A stretch of 59,985 nucleotides of DNA, taken from positions 1 to 59,985 of the forward strand of contig JANQMN010000039.1 in NCBI GenBank assembly GCA_028280065.1, read 5' to 3'. Under the pieces are notes generated by a model. It was not told the DNA's origin, ran no database searches, and was given only the letters and a program-made list of their open reading frames with translations. The translations under genes and the position numbers were made by a program. The DNA comes from Hahella sp. (GTDB lineage Bacteria; Pseudomonadota; Gammaproteobacteria; Pseudomonadales; Oleiphilaceae). Within the stretch, counting starts at the first letter, position 1. The number at the start of each line of letters is the position of its first letter. Shown one piece after another: positions 1 to 9,829 of the stretch.

Positions 1-98
1 GTATCTTGATTATAGAAGCCCAAATCAGTATGAGAAGGAAATGGCGACACTAAAGAAAGTTGCTTAACTGGGTTGGTCAATTTTTCTTGACCACGTCA
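1..98 (+). mobile_element. 3' end of an IS3-family insertion sequence (partial, cut by window edge)
   Basis: The first reading frame (bases 2-67) encodes a tail beginning YLDYRSPNQYEKE and ending at a TAA. This is the typical C-terminus of an IS3-family OrfB (DDE) transposase, downstream of the catalytic Glu. It is followed by GGTCAA-N6-TTGACC (75-92) and a terminus ending in GTCA at 98, consistent with an IS3-type right inverted repeat, since these elements end in CA. The rest of the element lies outside the window, so the left repeat and target duplication cannot be checked. The family call rests on the short C-terminal motif only. Confidence 0.6.
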
Positions 99-500
99 GA
101 CTACTGTGCTCACACAAAAGACTCAACTAGTCGCATAACTTACCCGCTATTAAATGAACTTTTCAAAAACGGCCAAAAAATTGTGGAGTCTTTTTTTTAC
201 TCTGAGAGTTAATTAATACTTAGATGTACTACTCGAACTGATGAGTCTGCCACTGACGAAGATTTCTTAGCTAAGTATGGATTTGATTTAAACAGATTAG
301 AAATAAAAAACATAGAAGAAGGCTAAATTGAAGACGTAGTGGCGTATGAAGGTGCGTAATAACTCGGTTTATCGCAAGCCAAGTATTGAGTTAAAGTGTA
401 AGTAGTCCTCCAATCATAAAACGGATGATGTGCTGCAGAAACAAGTTAATAAAGCCAAGCCTTCTGTCACTTTAAGGTAATATGTGAAAGGAATATATCT
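99..500. other. Decayed AT-rich intergenic region between the IS and the Roco gene
   Basis: No intact gene is visible. An open stretch without a start codon runs to a stop at about 326 and encodes a piece reading TDESATDEDFLAKYGF and ending NIEEG. It looks like the relic of a small coding sequence, but I do not recognise it. A run of eight T at about 190 follows a weak GAGTC/GACTC pairing. The Roco gene has an AAGG-type ribosome site at about 487-491. Confidence 0.35.
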
Positions 501-3500
501 ATGGATACGACTAAAGTAAAATTAGCAGAGAGAAGGATAAGAGATGCGGCTCTAAATAATGCGACTTATTTAAACTTAAGCGAACTTGGTTTAACTGAAA
601 TACCTAGTAGTATTTTTACCTTAGAGCAACTTGAACATTTAGTTATAGATAATAATGATATACAGATATTGCCACCTCATATTGAGCGTTTGCAAAGTCT
701 CCGAGTGCTTAGCATAAATAACAATAAATTAAAAAGAATAACTATATCATCGTTTAAAATGTTAAGCCTAAGAGAGTTGTACTTAAATGGAAATAAGATT
801 GAGATAAGTGATGCAGATATTTTTTATCTATATTCTCTAGAAGTTTTAACTTTGGCAAATAATGGAATATCAAACATTTCTAATTTGACTGGTCGATTAA
901 AAAATATAATAAGTTTGGATATTAGTGCTAACAGAATCTCTCGACTACCTGAATCCATTGGGGATTTAACTAAATTAGAAAAGATATATCTAAGCGATAA
1001 TCGGTTTGATACTCTACCTGAGTCCTTTGGCAATCTGTCGAATATTTGTGCTCTTGATCTTTCGGGAAATAATATTAATAATCTTCCCAAGAAGATAGAC
1101 AATATTAGAGCACTTCGAAAGCTTAACTTATCAGGAAACAATATTAATTTTATACCGACAATAGTAGGGCAGATTGTTTGGTTGGAAGAGCTTGATCTTT
1201 CTAATAATAGGATTAGTATATTTCCAGAGTTTATAAAAAATCTGTCAAATTTAAGGATACTGAATTTAGATAACAATAATATTTCTGAAGTTCCGTCCTT
1301 TATTTCAAAGATGGACGTACTTTCTATATGTACTCTATCGAATAATTCATTAAGCCCTGAGTATTTAGCTGCTTATAAAGGTGGTCTTAGTGACTTAAAA
1401 AGGTATTTAAGGTATTCAAATGATTCTAAACAACATTTACGTGAGTCTAAGCTAGTGCTCGTAGGTGAAGGTGGTGTTGGTAAGACTAGTTTACTTGGCG
1501 CCTTAAAGGGTGATCCTTGGATTGAAAAAAGACCTACTACACATGGAGTGGAAGTGGATTTAACTTCATTTTCAATTAAATGTTCTGGTGTAAAAGAGTT
1601 AACATTTAATGCATGGGATTTTGGCGGTCAGGCTATTTACAGGCACACGCACCAAATATTTTTTACTTCTCCAGCGGTCTATCTGGCTGTATGGGATCCT
1701 AGGCGTGGTCCTGAGCAATGCTGCGTTAATGAATGGATTGCTATGATAAAACATCGAGCTTATGAGGAGTCAAGACATTCGGATCGCCCTCGAGTTTTGA
1801 TTGTGGCAACCCACGGCGGACCACACGAAAGGATTGCTCATATTGACGAGCAAGCGCTGCTGGATGAATTTGGTGATTTAATCACTGGCTTTTATCATGT
1901 GGATAGCAAAACTGGCTATGGAATTGAAGCATTAAAAAACGTAATTGCAGATGTAGCCCATAAGATTCCCTCATTTGATCGTGAAGTTCCTACTAAATGG
2001 AAAGCGGTTCTAGAGGGACTTCGCAGACTTAGCAATGACTCCGCATACATTTCATATAGAGATTATGAAGATTTCTGCAAAGAGTTGGAGATAGAAAAGG
2101 AGGAAGCAGAATTATATATCGGAATATTGAATGAACTTGGGCACTTAATTCATTACTGGCAGGACGGTCTATTAAAGGATGTTGTGATACTTAAGCCGGA
2201 ATGGTTGAGTAAAGCAATAAGTTTTATTTTAGAAGATGAAAAGGTCAAAAAAAATAACGGCTTATTAACACACGATAGGCTTGAGGAAATCTGGAATAAT
2301 TCTTGCCGAAATATTAATGAACGCTACCCTAGCAGGATGCATCCAGTATTCTTGAAATTGATGGAACGATTTGATCTATCCTACAGAGTATCCACTCCAG
2401 TTAATGAAATTGAAACTACTCTAATAGCCCAGCTTGTGCCTTCAGGCAGACCAGTTGATTGGAGAAATGATTGGCCCTTTAGGATCCCGATCAAACGTGA
2501 CAGAGAAATGGTTCGAGTATGCAGAATTGTAGACGCCAGTACAGGTAGGTCAGTCTATGTTGAGGGACTATTGTATAGATTGATTGTAAGGTGGCACAGG
2601 TTCTCCCTAGGAAAAACTGACTATTCTAAAAGTGTACATTGGAAAACAGGAGTAATAATAGAAGATGCCCCATTTGGGAGGGCACTTATTGAAGTCGTCG
2701 GTGGTGATATACGAATCACTGTGAGAGCTGCATATCCTGGGGGTATGTTATTTAATCTTTGCAATGATATAAAATATTTAGTTGAGGATTTTTGGCTCGG
2801 ATTAATGTGCCTGGTTTCTGTTCCCTGTGTTCCACCCTGTCAAGGTTTATTCGAGTTACAAGAGTTAATTGAATATAAGCGTGAGGGAATTGACAGGATA
2901 CGATGCTCATTGGATAGAAAGTTTCATCATATAGATGTTCTCATAAGTAGCGTTAACGAAAAAATCCATCACCCTCAGGCATCATATGCTGAATTGGCTA
3001 ATCAATTGAATGTAATACAAAAAGCTCAGGAAGATGGTTTTAACAGTTTAAAGTCTGATATTAGAAAAATAATTGCTTTATCAGATGAAAAATTCAGAAA
3101 AATGATGATAGCTCTTAATGATGCTGGAAAAGAAGGACCAAGGTTATTCAGTGTCGAATCCAGAGACGAATCTTTCTTCGAGAAGCCAAATTGGATATCT
3201 ACAAAGCTAAAGATTATATTGTGGTGTGAACACTCCCGACTACCGCTTCCAGTTATATCAGGAGAGAATGATAAAGGTGTCTATAATATTGAAATATCTA
3301 GAAAGTGGCTAATCAAGGCTGCACCTCTTATGAAGGCGCTAGCAACAACTTTAAGACTAACCTTGCCTATGGCCTCATCTACCGCTCAAATGCTCACTGA
3401 TGAAATTGAATATAAAAGGATAGAGTCGCAACTATCATTTGGCACAGATCTCGGCAGAGTAATTCCCTCTACAATATCGAACCTAATATCTTTTGGGCAC

Positions 3501-3701
3501 GCTGGTAGAATAATAGATCCTACAAATGCTGATGAGGATGAAGACATTTGGGCCTTTTATGCAAAGGACTCAACATTGGCTGAGTTACACCACATTTTAA
3601 AACAAAAAGATCCATATGGAGAATATGGTGGATTAGTAAGAGTGCAAAATAAATTGGGCGAGTATTTATGGGTATATAAAAATTATGTGTCTGAGTATTA
3701 A
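501..3701 (+). CDS. Leucine-rich-repeat Roco GTPase (LRR-Roc-COR), 1066 aa
   Basis: Residues about 20-290 form roughly twelve 23-residue leucine-rich repeats (LxxLxLxxNxIxxLPxxI). A Roc GTPase domain follows, with P-loop GEGGVGKTS (322-330) and switch II DFGGQ (373-377). The usual base-reading THxD/NKxD motif appears as THGG (437-440), so its Asp is missing. The COR dimerisation region spans about 510-720. Beyond it lie a predicted helical stretch (about 800-870) and a C-terminal domain containing LWCEH and RKWLIKAAPLMKAL, a type I recall at the end of other bacterial Roco proteins. No signal peptide or membrane helix is seen, so it is probably cytoplasmic. Its AT-rich codon use contrasts with the nar genes, and it lies beside an IS remnant, suggesting transfer. 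Bacterial Roco proteins are dimeric GTPases of largely unknown role. A ligand-sensing or NLR-like defence role here is inference only. Confidence 0.85.
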   Translation: MDTTKVKLAERRIRDAALNNATYLNLSELGLTEIPSSIFTLEQLEHLVIDNNDIQILPPHIERLQSLRVLSINNNKLKRITISSFKMLSLRELYLNGNKIEISDADIFYLYSLEVLTLANNGISNISNLTGRLKNIISLDISANRISRLPESIGDLTKLEKIYLSDNRFDTLPESFGNLSNICALDLSGNNINNLPKKIDNIRALRKLNLSGNNINFIPTIVGQIVWLEELDLSNNRISIFPEFIKNLSNLRILNLDNNNISEVPSFISKMDVLSICTLSNNSLSPEYLAAYKGGLSDLKRYLRYSNDSKQHLRESKLVLVGEGGVGKTSLLGALKGDPWIEKRPTTHGVEVDLTSFSIKCSGVKELTFNAWDFGGQAIYRHTHQIFFTSPAVYLAVWDPRRGPEQCCVNEWIAMIKHRAYEESRHSDRPRVLIVATHGGPHERIAHIDEQALLDEFGDLITGFYHVDSKTGYGIEALKNVIADVAHKIPSFDREVPTKWKAVLEGLRRLSNDSAYISYRDYEDFCKELEIEKEEAELYIGILNELGHLIHYWQDGLLKDVVILKPEWLSKAISFILEDEKVKKNNGLLTHDRLEEIWNNSCRNINERYPSRMHPVFLKLMERFDLSYRVSTPVNEIETTLIAQLVPSGRPVDWRNDWPFRIPIKRDREMVRVCRIVDASTGRSVYVEGLLYRLIVRWHRFSLGKTDYSKSVHWKTGVIIEDAPFGRALIEVVGGDIRITVRAAYPGGMLFNLCNDIKYLVEDFWLGLMCLVSVPCVPPCQGLFELQELIEYKREGIDRIRCSLDRKFHHIDVLISSVNEKIHHPQASYAELANQLNVIQKAQEDGFNSLKSDIRKIIALSDEKFRKMMIALNDAGKEGPRLFSVESRDESFFEKPNWISTKLKIILWCEHSRLPLPVISGENDKGVYNIEISRKWLIKAAPLMKALATTLRLTLPMASSTAQMLTDEIEYKRIESQLSFGTDLGRVIPSTISNLISFGHAGRIIDPTNADEDEDIWAFYAKDSTLAELHHILKQKDPYGEYGGLVRVQNKLGEYLWVYKNYVSEY

Positions 3702-3831
3702 GTATTAATCAAGGAATATAGCCTGTTCTAGTCGTGAAGCACTAAATAAATACAATCCGGGGTAAAATGGGACGTCTATCGGCCCTGATATCTTATGAAA
3801 TTTTGCATTTAGGCTAATCCCATAACAAACC

Positions 3832-5724
3832 TCAGACCTGAGGCGTTAGCTGTTTGTCCTTGGCAAAATCCGGTACAAACTCAAAACAAACCTTTGTACC
3901 TCCTTGAGGGCGCTTAATAATTGAGAGTTCGCCATTTAGGTTGCGACTCCGCTCCCGCATGATAGCCATGCCATAGTGGTTGAGCTTCTCCGGGTCTTTG
4001 GGTATCCCGATACCGTCGTCCCGGATACATAATTTGACACGTTTGTCTTTCAACGGGGAAAAATTAACTTCAATGTGCTTGCCCTGGGAGTGCCGGGCGG
4101 CGTTTTGGATGGCTTCCCTGGTCAACTGTAGCAGGTGGATTTCTTCGTGTGGCGAAAAAGGAATGTCTCCTGTTTGGTAATCCAGTTCGATGCGGATGGA
4201 AGGGTTTTGCTCTTGCACCTGTTCCACGGTATAAGCGATTGCCGCATGCAGCCCTTTTTCCGAGACCGAAAGACGGAATGTGGTTAACAGTTCCCGCAGT
4301 TGGCGGTAGGCGGACGTGATGCCTTCTTTAATTTCGAGGGTGATTTCCTCTAATTTTTCGTCATGCACACCGGACTTGTTAAGTTGACGATTCAACCGGG
4401 TAACCTGAATCTTTAAATAGGAAAGGGCTTGTGCCAGGGAATCGTGCAGTTCGCGGGCGATCACGTTGCGTTCATTCATCAATGCCACGCGTCTGTCCTG
4501 GTCGGCCTGGGTACGCATACTTAATGAAACGGCGACTTGGTCGGCAAAGGATTGCAGTACCTGATGTTGCCAGTCCTGGAGACTTGTATCCGATTCGGTA
4601 GCGCAGACCATAACGCCGAAAGTTGTGTTTTCCTTTAAAAGTGGATATTTCAGGAGTATTTGTTTTTCCTCGATACATGAACCGTTTTCTTTATCCATAC
4701 AGGTAACGCAAGCCTGCTCGTTACATCTTTCTGCTAGAGGTTTTAGATAGTCACTCCGAATATGCTCATATGGCACGCTTGCTTCGGCGGTTTTCAAACA
4801 CAAGTCGATATCCGTAACGGTGGTAATACGCTCAAGTTTTTGCAGCCACGCTTGGAGTTGTTCGGTATTCAGCTCGGTTTCACTAACCTGGCGGGCCACT
4901 TGATAGAGAAAGCTCAGGCTTTCCGCCCGCTGTTGTAATTCCCGGGTCTTTTGCGCGACTTGGGTTTCCAGTGTGGCATACATATGCGCCAGATCCGCGC
5001 TCATTTGGTTGATAGTTCTGGCCAGTAAGCCCAGCTCATCCTGATTGCTGATTTCCACTTTGCTGCTGAAGTCTCCCTTGCCGATTCTTCTCGCAGTATG
5101 TGTAAGGAGACGCAAGGGTACCTCGACATTGTGGTGCAGAATGTACAGAGACAAAATGACAAGCCCAAGCGTAGCAAACAATGCCAGTATTTGGACAAAG
5201 CGGAGATTGGCAACCCGACCCTCGGCTTGAGACTGATAAAGCTGCACCATCTTATCAAGATCATCGACAAAACTGCCTAACAGTGCGGAAAGATCTTCGA
5301 TCGTGAGGATGGATTCCCTTTCCAAGTGCATTTCCAGCTTCGGTCTAATCTCACGGTGCCATTGTTCGCGCATAGAGAAATAGTGGCTGCTAAGTATCGA
5401 ATCGGATACCTCCACTGCTTCTGCTTGAAGAATCGGACTGGTTAACCGTTGTTCGAGTAGATCCAGTGATTGCCTGATACTGTCTGTTGAGTTTGGCAGG
5501 GAACTAAGAGCGGTCGGGTCCGCCTGATCGACAGCAATGATGCTTGCAAGAATACGATAGCTTTGCATCCGCAAAGATCCTGAAAGATTCACCGCCTCGG
5601 CATCGCGTTCCGCTTTGTCCGCAATAAAATACGAACTCAACATACTTGCCAGCGCCAATGTCACCAGCGCGACCATCAGCGCCCCCATGCGAAAGATAAT
5701 GGATTTTTCGATGATGCGTAGCAT
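3832..5724 (-). CDS. narX: Nitrate/nitrite sensor histidine kinase NarX
   Basis: NarX-type membrane kinase of 630 aa that senses periplasmic nitrate or nitrite and phosphorylates NarL. A first transmembrane helix (about 13-35) is followed by the P-box NLSGSLRMQSYR (46-57), whose Arg52 corresponds to the nitrate-binding Arg of E. coli NarX. Then come a helical periplasmic domain, a second helix near 175-198, HAMP, a central module with the Cys cluster of the family (C..AC..C...C, about 310-335), a HisKA_3 H-box (ARELHDS, His427) and a HATPase domain with DDGIGIP. It diverges from narG across a 360-bp shared regulatory region. No narL follows it: the next gene downstream is the Roco gene in convergent orientation, so the cognate regulator must be elsewhere or lost. 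Confidence 0.93.
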   Translation of the reverse strand: MLRIIEKSIIFRMGALMVALVTLALASMLSSYFIADKAERDAEAVNLSGSLRMQSYRILASIIAVDQADPTALSSLPNSTDSIRQSLDLLEQRLTSPILQAEAVEVSDSILSSHYFSMREQWHREIRPKLEMHLERESILTIEDLSALLGSFVDDLDKMVQLYQSQAEGRVANLRFVQILALFATLGLVILSLYILHHNVEVPLRLLTHTARRIGKGDFSSKVEISNQDELGLLARTINQMSADLAHMYATLETQVAQKTRELQQRAESLSFLYQVARQVSETELNTEQLQAWLQKLERITTVTDIDLCLKTAEASVPYEHIRSDYLKPLAERCNEQACVTCMDKENGSCIEEKQILLKYPLLKENTTFGVMVCATESDTSLQDWQHQVLQSFADQVAVSLSMRTQADQDRRVALMNERNVIARELHDSLAQALSYLKIQVTRLNRQLNKSGVHDEKLEEITLEIKEGITSAYRQLRELLTTFRLSVSEKGLHAAIAYTVEQVQEQNPSIRIELDYQTGDIPFSPHEEIHLLQLTREAIQNAARHSQGKHIEVNFSPLKDKRVKLCIRDDGIGIPKDPEKLNHYGMAIMRERSRNLNGELSIIKRPQGGTKVCFEFVPDFAKDKQLTPQV

Positions 5725-5911
5725 GAGGGTACTCCGACGTTTTGCTCGCTACCAATCTCGTAGCCAGCATTCGTTTGTATAAAAACAGTCTAGCGCAAAG
5801 CCATTCTATTAGGAGTACTCCCAATGACCCGCGTGCAAACCGGCTTCCTGGCCAAAACCTGGTGAAATTCTTAATGTTTTGATTTTAATAGATATTTACC
5901 ACTATCGGGGA

Positions 5912-5927
5912 TACCCACAAAGGGGTA
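5912..5927. promoter_or_regulatory. NarL/NarP-type 7-2-7 site in the narX-narG intergenic region
   Basis: TACCCAC-AA-AGGGGTA is an inverted pair of heptamers separated by 2 bp, the arrangement bound by phospho-NarL/NarP (TACYYMT and its complement). The right heptamer matches the consensus fully and the left deviates only at its last base. It is centred about 53 bp upstream of the FNR box, a plausible activating position for narG. A lone perfect heptamer AGGAGTA occurs at about 5810-5816, nearer narX. Confidence 0.65.
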
Positions 5928-5965
5928 TTTCGGGTAGTTTCTGCCATATTGGCACACAATCCGTA

Positions 5966-5979
5966 TTGATACATATCAA
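5966..5979 (+). promoter_or_regulatory. Perfect FNR/ANR box upstream of narG
   Basis: TTGATACATATCAA matches the FNR/ANR consensus TTGAT-N4-ATCAA exactly. Its centre (5972.5) lies about 41 bp upstream of the start expected from the -10 hexamer at 6001-6006, the spacing of class II FNR-activated promoters. narG should therefore be induced under oxygen limitation. Confidence 0.9.
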
Positions 5980-6000
5980 CCTGAATGAACCCTCGATTTC

Positions 6001-6006
6001 TAGAAT
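6001..6006 (+). promoter_or_regulatory. Probable -10 element of the narG promoter
   Basis: TAGAAT lies about 22 bp downstream of the FNR box, placing +1 near 6013 and the box at about -41. There is no good -35 hexamer, as expected for an FNR-dependent promoter. The untranslated leader would be about 70 nt, ending in the GAGGAG ribosome site at 6073-6078. Confidence 0.65.
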
Positions 6007-6084
6007 GAAAATGTGATTGGCTGACTGTTGCTCCGAAGGAGATTGCCGGTCCAGCAGCCACTAGGTTTTTTCGAGGAGTCCAGA

Positions 6085-9000
6085 ATGAGTCATTTTTTAG
6101 ATCGCTTACAGTTCTTCAAGCGCAAAGGCGAAGACTTCGCCAATGGACATGGCACCACAACAAAAGAGAATCGAGACTGGGAAGATGGATATCGACGCCG
6201 CTGGCAACATGACAAGGTCGTCCGTTCCACTCATGGAGTTAACTGCACAGGATCCTGCAGTTGGAAAATCTATGTTAAAGATGGATTGGTGACCTGGGAA
6301 ACCCAGCAGACCGACTATCCCCGCACCCGGCCGGATTTGCCGAATCACGAACCTAGAGGCTGCCCTCGTGGTGCCAGTTATTCATGGTATATCTACAGCG
6401 CCAATCGACTAAAGTATCCGAAGGTTAGAAAGTTACTGGTTAAACTCTGGCGCGAAGCAAAATCACAACATAGCGATCCGGTTAAGGCCTGGGAGAGCAT
6501 TGTCAGTGATCCGGTTAAAGCGAAAAGCTACAAGCAGCGCCGTGGTTTAGGGGGCTTTGTTCGCAGTGATTGGGATGAAGTGAATGAAATCATCGCGGCG
6601 GCTAATGTGTATACCGCCAAGAATTATGGTCCTGATCGCATCACCGGCTTTTCGCCAATTCCAGCCATGTCCATGGTTTCCTACGCAGCCGGGGCGCGTT
6701 ACTTGTCGTTGATTGGCGGTAACTGTCTGAGTTTTTATGACTGGTACTGTGACCTACCGCCTGCGTCACCGCAAATCTGGGGCGAGCAAACTGATGTACC
6801 GGAAGCCGCAGATTGGTATAACTCGAACTACATTATCGTTTGGGGTTCGAATGTCCCGCAAACCCGGACGCCGGATGCACACTTTCTTACTGAAGTCCGC
6901 TACAAGGGTACTAAGACCTGCGTCATTACTTCCGACTATTCCGAAGCGTCAAAGTTCGGCGATACCTGGCTAGCACCTAAACAGGGAACCGATGCCGCGT
7001 TGGCGATGGCGTTCGGTCACGTCATTCTCAAGAGATTCTATCTGGAAGAGCCCAGCCAGTACTTTACCGAATACGTCCGCCTCAATACCGACTTTCCGAT
7101 GCTGATAATGCTGGATGAAAAGGATGGCCAACTGGTTCAAGGCCGCTTCCTGCGGGCATCGGATCTTTCCGATAATCTGGGACAGGAAAACAATCCCGAA
7201 TGGAAAACCATTGCTGTCGACAGTGCGACCAATGAACTGGTTTCCCCCACCGGCGCCATTGGCTATCGTTGGGGAGAAAAGGGCAAATGGAATATTCGGC
7301 CGACCGATGGCAAGTCCGGCAACGAAGTTAAGCTTTCCCTAACTCTGAAAGACCAAAAAGACGAAATAGCCAATGTCTTGTTTCCCTATTTTGGCGGCCA
7401 GAAGCACGAACTGGATTATTTCCAGCACACGGACCACGACACACTGATTCCACGCAAAGTGCCTGTTAAAACCATCAAACTGGCCGACGGAACCACCGCC
7501 AAAGTGGCAACGGTCTATGATCTTACCCTGGCGAATTATGGCGTCGATAATGGTTACGATGATCCAAATTGCGCCGGAGATTTCAATGCAGACATTCCTT
7601 ACACCCCTGCCTGGCAAGAGAAAGTCACAGGCGTTCCTGCCGAAGCAGTGATTCGGGTTGCCACGGAATTTGCCCGCAATGCCGATAAAACCCATGGCCG
7701 TTCCATGGTGATCGTCGGAGCCGCGCTGAATCACTGGTACCACATGGATATGAATTACCGTGGCCTGATCAACATGCTGATGATGTGTGGCTGTGTCGGG
7801 CAGAGCGGGGGCGGATGGGCGCATTATGTCGGTCAAGAAAAACTGCGACCGCAAACCGGTTGGTTGCCTTTGGCATTCGGTTTGGATTGGCAACGGCCGC
7901 CGCGGCAGATGAACGGCACTTCCTTCTTCTATAACCATTCCGATCAATGGCGCTACGAAAAGCTGGCCATGACCGAAGTCGTTTCACCCTTGGCGGACGC
8001 CAATAAATGGACCGGCTCGATACTGGATTACAACTCCCGCGCAGAACGAATGGGTTGGTTACCCTCCGCGCCGCAGCTGGGGATGAATCCATTGCAACTT
8101 ACTAAAGATGCCGCAAAGGCTGGCATGGAACCCAAAGATTATGCCGTTCAACAACTCAAGAGTGGTGATCTGAAATTTGCCTGCGAGGACCCGGATAATC
8201 CGCAGAACTATCCCCGCAATATGTTTATCTGGCGTTCCAACTTGCTCGGATCTTCGGGCAAGGGCCATGAATACATGCTGCGCCACTTGCTGGGAACCAA
8301 GCATGGACTATTGGGTAAAGACCTTGGAGAAATGGGTGCCGAGAAGCCTGAAGATGTTGTTTGGCGGGACGAAGCACCGGAAGGAAAAGTGGATTTGTTT
8401 GTCACTCTGGATTTCCGGATGTCAACAACCTGTCTGTATTCGGACATCGTTCTCCCGACAGCGACCTGGTATGAAAAAGATGATTTGAACACCTCGGATA
8501 TGCACCCCTTTATCCACCCCTTAAGCAAGGCGGTTGATCCGGTTTGGGAGGCCAGAAGCGACTGGGATATTTTCAAGGGAATTGCCGAACAGTTTGCCAA
8601 GCTAACCAATGGCCATCTGGGTGTAGAAAAGGACTTGGTAACCTTGCCTATTCTGCACGATACACCTGCCGAGCTAGCGCAACCTTTTGGCGTTAAACAT
8701 TGGTGGAAGGACGAGTGCGATCTGATACCGGGTAAAACCGCACCCAATATGGTGGTTGTCGAAAGGGACTACCCGAACACGTACAACCGCTTTACCTCGT
8801 TGGGTCCGTTAATGGAAAAACTCGGTAACGGCGGTAAAGGAATTACCTGGGATACCAAGGAAGAGGTGAAGTTTTTAGGAGAATTGAATCTCACCCACGA
8901 CGAAGATTCCGCCCGAGGTGACAGGCCGCGCATAGAAACTGCCATTGATGCCGCTGAAGTAATTTTGTCGCTGGCGCCTGAAACCAACGGCAAGGTAGCG

Positions 9001-9810
9001 GTCAAGGCCTGGGAGGCACTTGGTCAGGCAACAGGACTGGATCATACCCATCTGGCAAAACCCAAACAGGAAGAAAAAATCCGCTTTCGCGATGTTGTCG
9101 CCCAACCGCGCAAGATTATTTCTTCACCTACCTGGTCCGGCCTTGAAGACGAGCATGTCAGCTACAACGCAGGCTATACCAATGTTCATGAGAGTATCCC
9201 CTGGAGCACCATTACCGGCCGCCAGCAGTTTTATCAGGATCACGAATGGATGCGGGATTTCGGCGAAACCCTGTGTCTCTACAAGCCGCCGATTAACCTG
9301 AAGACGACTTCGCCGGTCCATAACAGTCAGCCGAATGGTAACAAAGAGATATTGCTGAACTGGATCACGCCCCACCAGAAATGGGGAATTCACAGTACCT
9401 ACTCAGACAACCTGCTGATGCTGACTCTGTCGCGCGGCGGCCCGATCGTCTGGTTGAGCGAGTCGGACGCGAAAACTGCCGGCATCGTCGATAACGACTG
9501 GATTGAGATTTTTAATGTGAACGGCTCCATCTCTGCTCGGGCCGTCGTCTCCCAGCGGGTACCGGATGGCATGGCGATGATGTATCACGCCCAGGAACGC
9601 ATCATCAATACGCCAGGATCGGAAATGACCAAAACCAGGGGCGGTATCCACAATTCGGTGACCCGGGCTGTGATGAAACCCACCCATATGATCGGGGGCT
9701 ACGCCCAGCAGTCTTACGGCTTTAACTACTACGGCACGGTGGGATGCAACCGGGACGAATTTGTCGTGGTTCGGAAGATGAACATGGTCGACTGGCTCGA
9801 TACAGAATAG
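6085..9810 (+). CDS. narG: Respiratory nitrate reductase alpha subunit NarG
   Basis: Catalytic subunit of the membrane-bound cytoplasm-facing nitrate reductase. It reduces nitrate to nitrite at a molybdenum bis-MGD centre. The 1241 aa align with E. coli NarG from end to end. The FS0 [4Fe-4S] ligands are in HGVNCTGSC (His50, Cys54, Cys58) with Cys93 in RGCPRG. The Mo ligand is the Asp of WYCDLPP (Asp223 counting Met1, equal to mature Asp222 in E. coli). I chose the ATG at 6085 because it gives the conserved start MSHFLDRLQFFKRKG and has GAGGAG seven bases upstream. An open frame extends to 6028, but those codons do not resemble NarG. First gene of narGHJI-ppiC, under FNR and NarL-type sites. 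Confidence 0.98.
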   Translation: MSHFLDRLQFFKRKGEDFANGHGTTTKENRDWEDGYRRRWQHDKVVRSTHGVNCTGSCSWKIYVKDGLVTWETQQTDYPRTRPDLPNHEPRGCPRGASYSWYIYSANRLKYPKVRKLLVKLWREAKSQHSDPVKAWESIVSDPVKAKSYKQRRGLGGFVRSDWDEVNEIIAAANVYTAKNYGPDRITGFSPIPAMSMVSYAAGARYLSLIGGNCLSFYDWYCDLPPASPQIWGEQTDVPEAADWYNSNYIIVWGSNVPQTRTPDAHFLTEVRYKGTKTCVITSDYSEASKFGDTWLAPKQGTDAALAMAFGHVILKRFYLEEPSQYFTEYVRLNTDFPMLIMLDEKDGQLVQGRFLRASDLSDNLGQENNPEWKTIAVDSATNELVSPTGAIGYRWGEKGKWNIRPTDGKSGNEVKLSLTLKDQKDEIANVLFPYFGGQKHELDYFQHTDHDTLIPRKVPVKTIKLADGTTAKVATVYDLTLANYGVDNGYDDPNCAGDFNADIPYTPAWQEKVTGVPAEAVIRVATEFARNADKTHGRSMVIVGAALNHWYHMDMNYRGLINMLMMCGCVGQSGGGWAHYVGQEKLRPQTGWLPLAFGLDWQRPPRQMNGTSFFYNHSDQWRYEKLAMTEVVSPLADANKWTGSILDYNSRAERMGWLPSAPQLGMNPLQLTKDAAKAGMEPKDYAVQQLKSGDLKFACEDPDNPQNYPRNMFIWRSNLLGSSGKGHEYMLRHLLGTKHGLLGKDLGEMGAEKPEDVVWRDEAPEGKVDLFVTLDFRMSTTCLYSDIVLPTATWYEKDDLNTSDMHPFIHPLSKAVDPVWEARSDWDIFKGIAEQFAKLTNGHLGVEKDLVTLPILHDTPAELAQPFGVKHWWKDECDLIPGKTAPNMVVVERDYPNTYNRFTSLGPLMEKLGNGGKGITWDTKEEVKFLGELNLTHDEDSARGDRPRIETAIDAAEVILSLAPETNGKVAVKAWEALGQATGLDHTHLAKPKQEEKIRFRDVVAQPRKIISSPTWSGLEDEHVSYNAGYTNVHESIPWSTITGRQQFYQDHEWMRDFGETLCLYKPPINLKTTSPVHNSQPNGNKEILLNWITPHQKWGIHSTYSDNLLMLTLSRGGPIVWLSESDAKTAGIVDNDWIEIFNVNGSISARAVVSQRVPDGMAMMYHAQERIINTPGSEMTKTRGGIHNSVTRAVMKPTHMIGGYAQQSYGFNYYGTVGCNRDEFVVVRKMNMVDWLDTE

Positions 9811-9829
9811 GATTGAGGAGGGTAACTAA

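Noticed and set aside
3828-3843. CCTCAG/CTGAGG near the narX stop as a terminator
   Set aside because: It overlaps the stop codon, the stem is only five or six pairs with a tiny loop, and no T tract follows.
7339-7947. 202-codon open frame opposite narG
   Set aside because: It is antisense to strongly conserved NarG codons and is a by-product of their codon bias.
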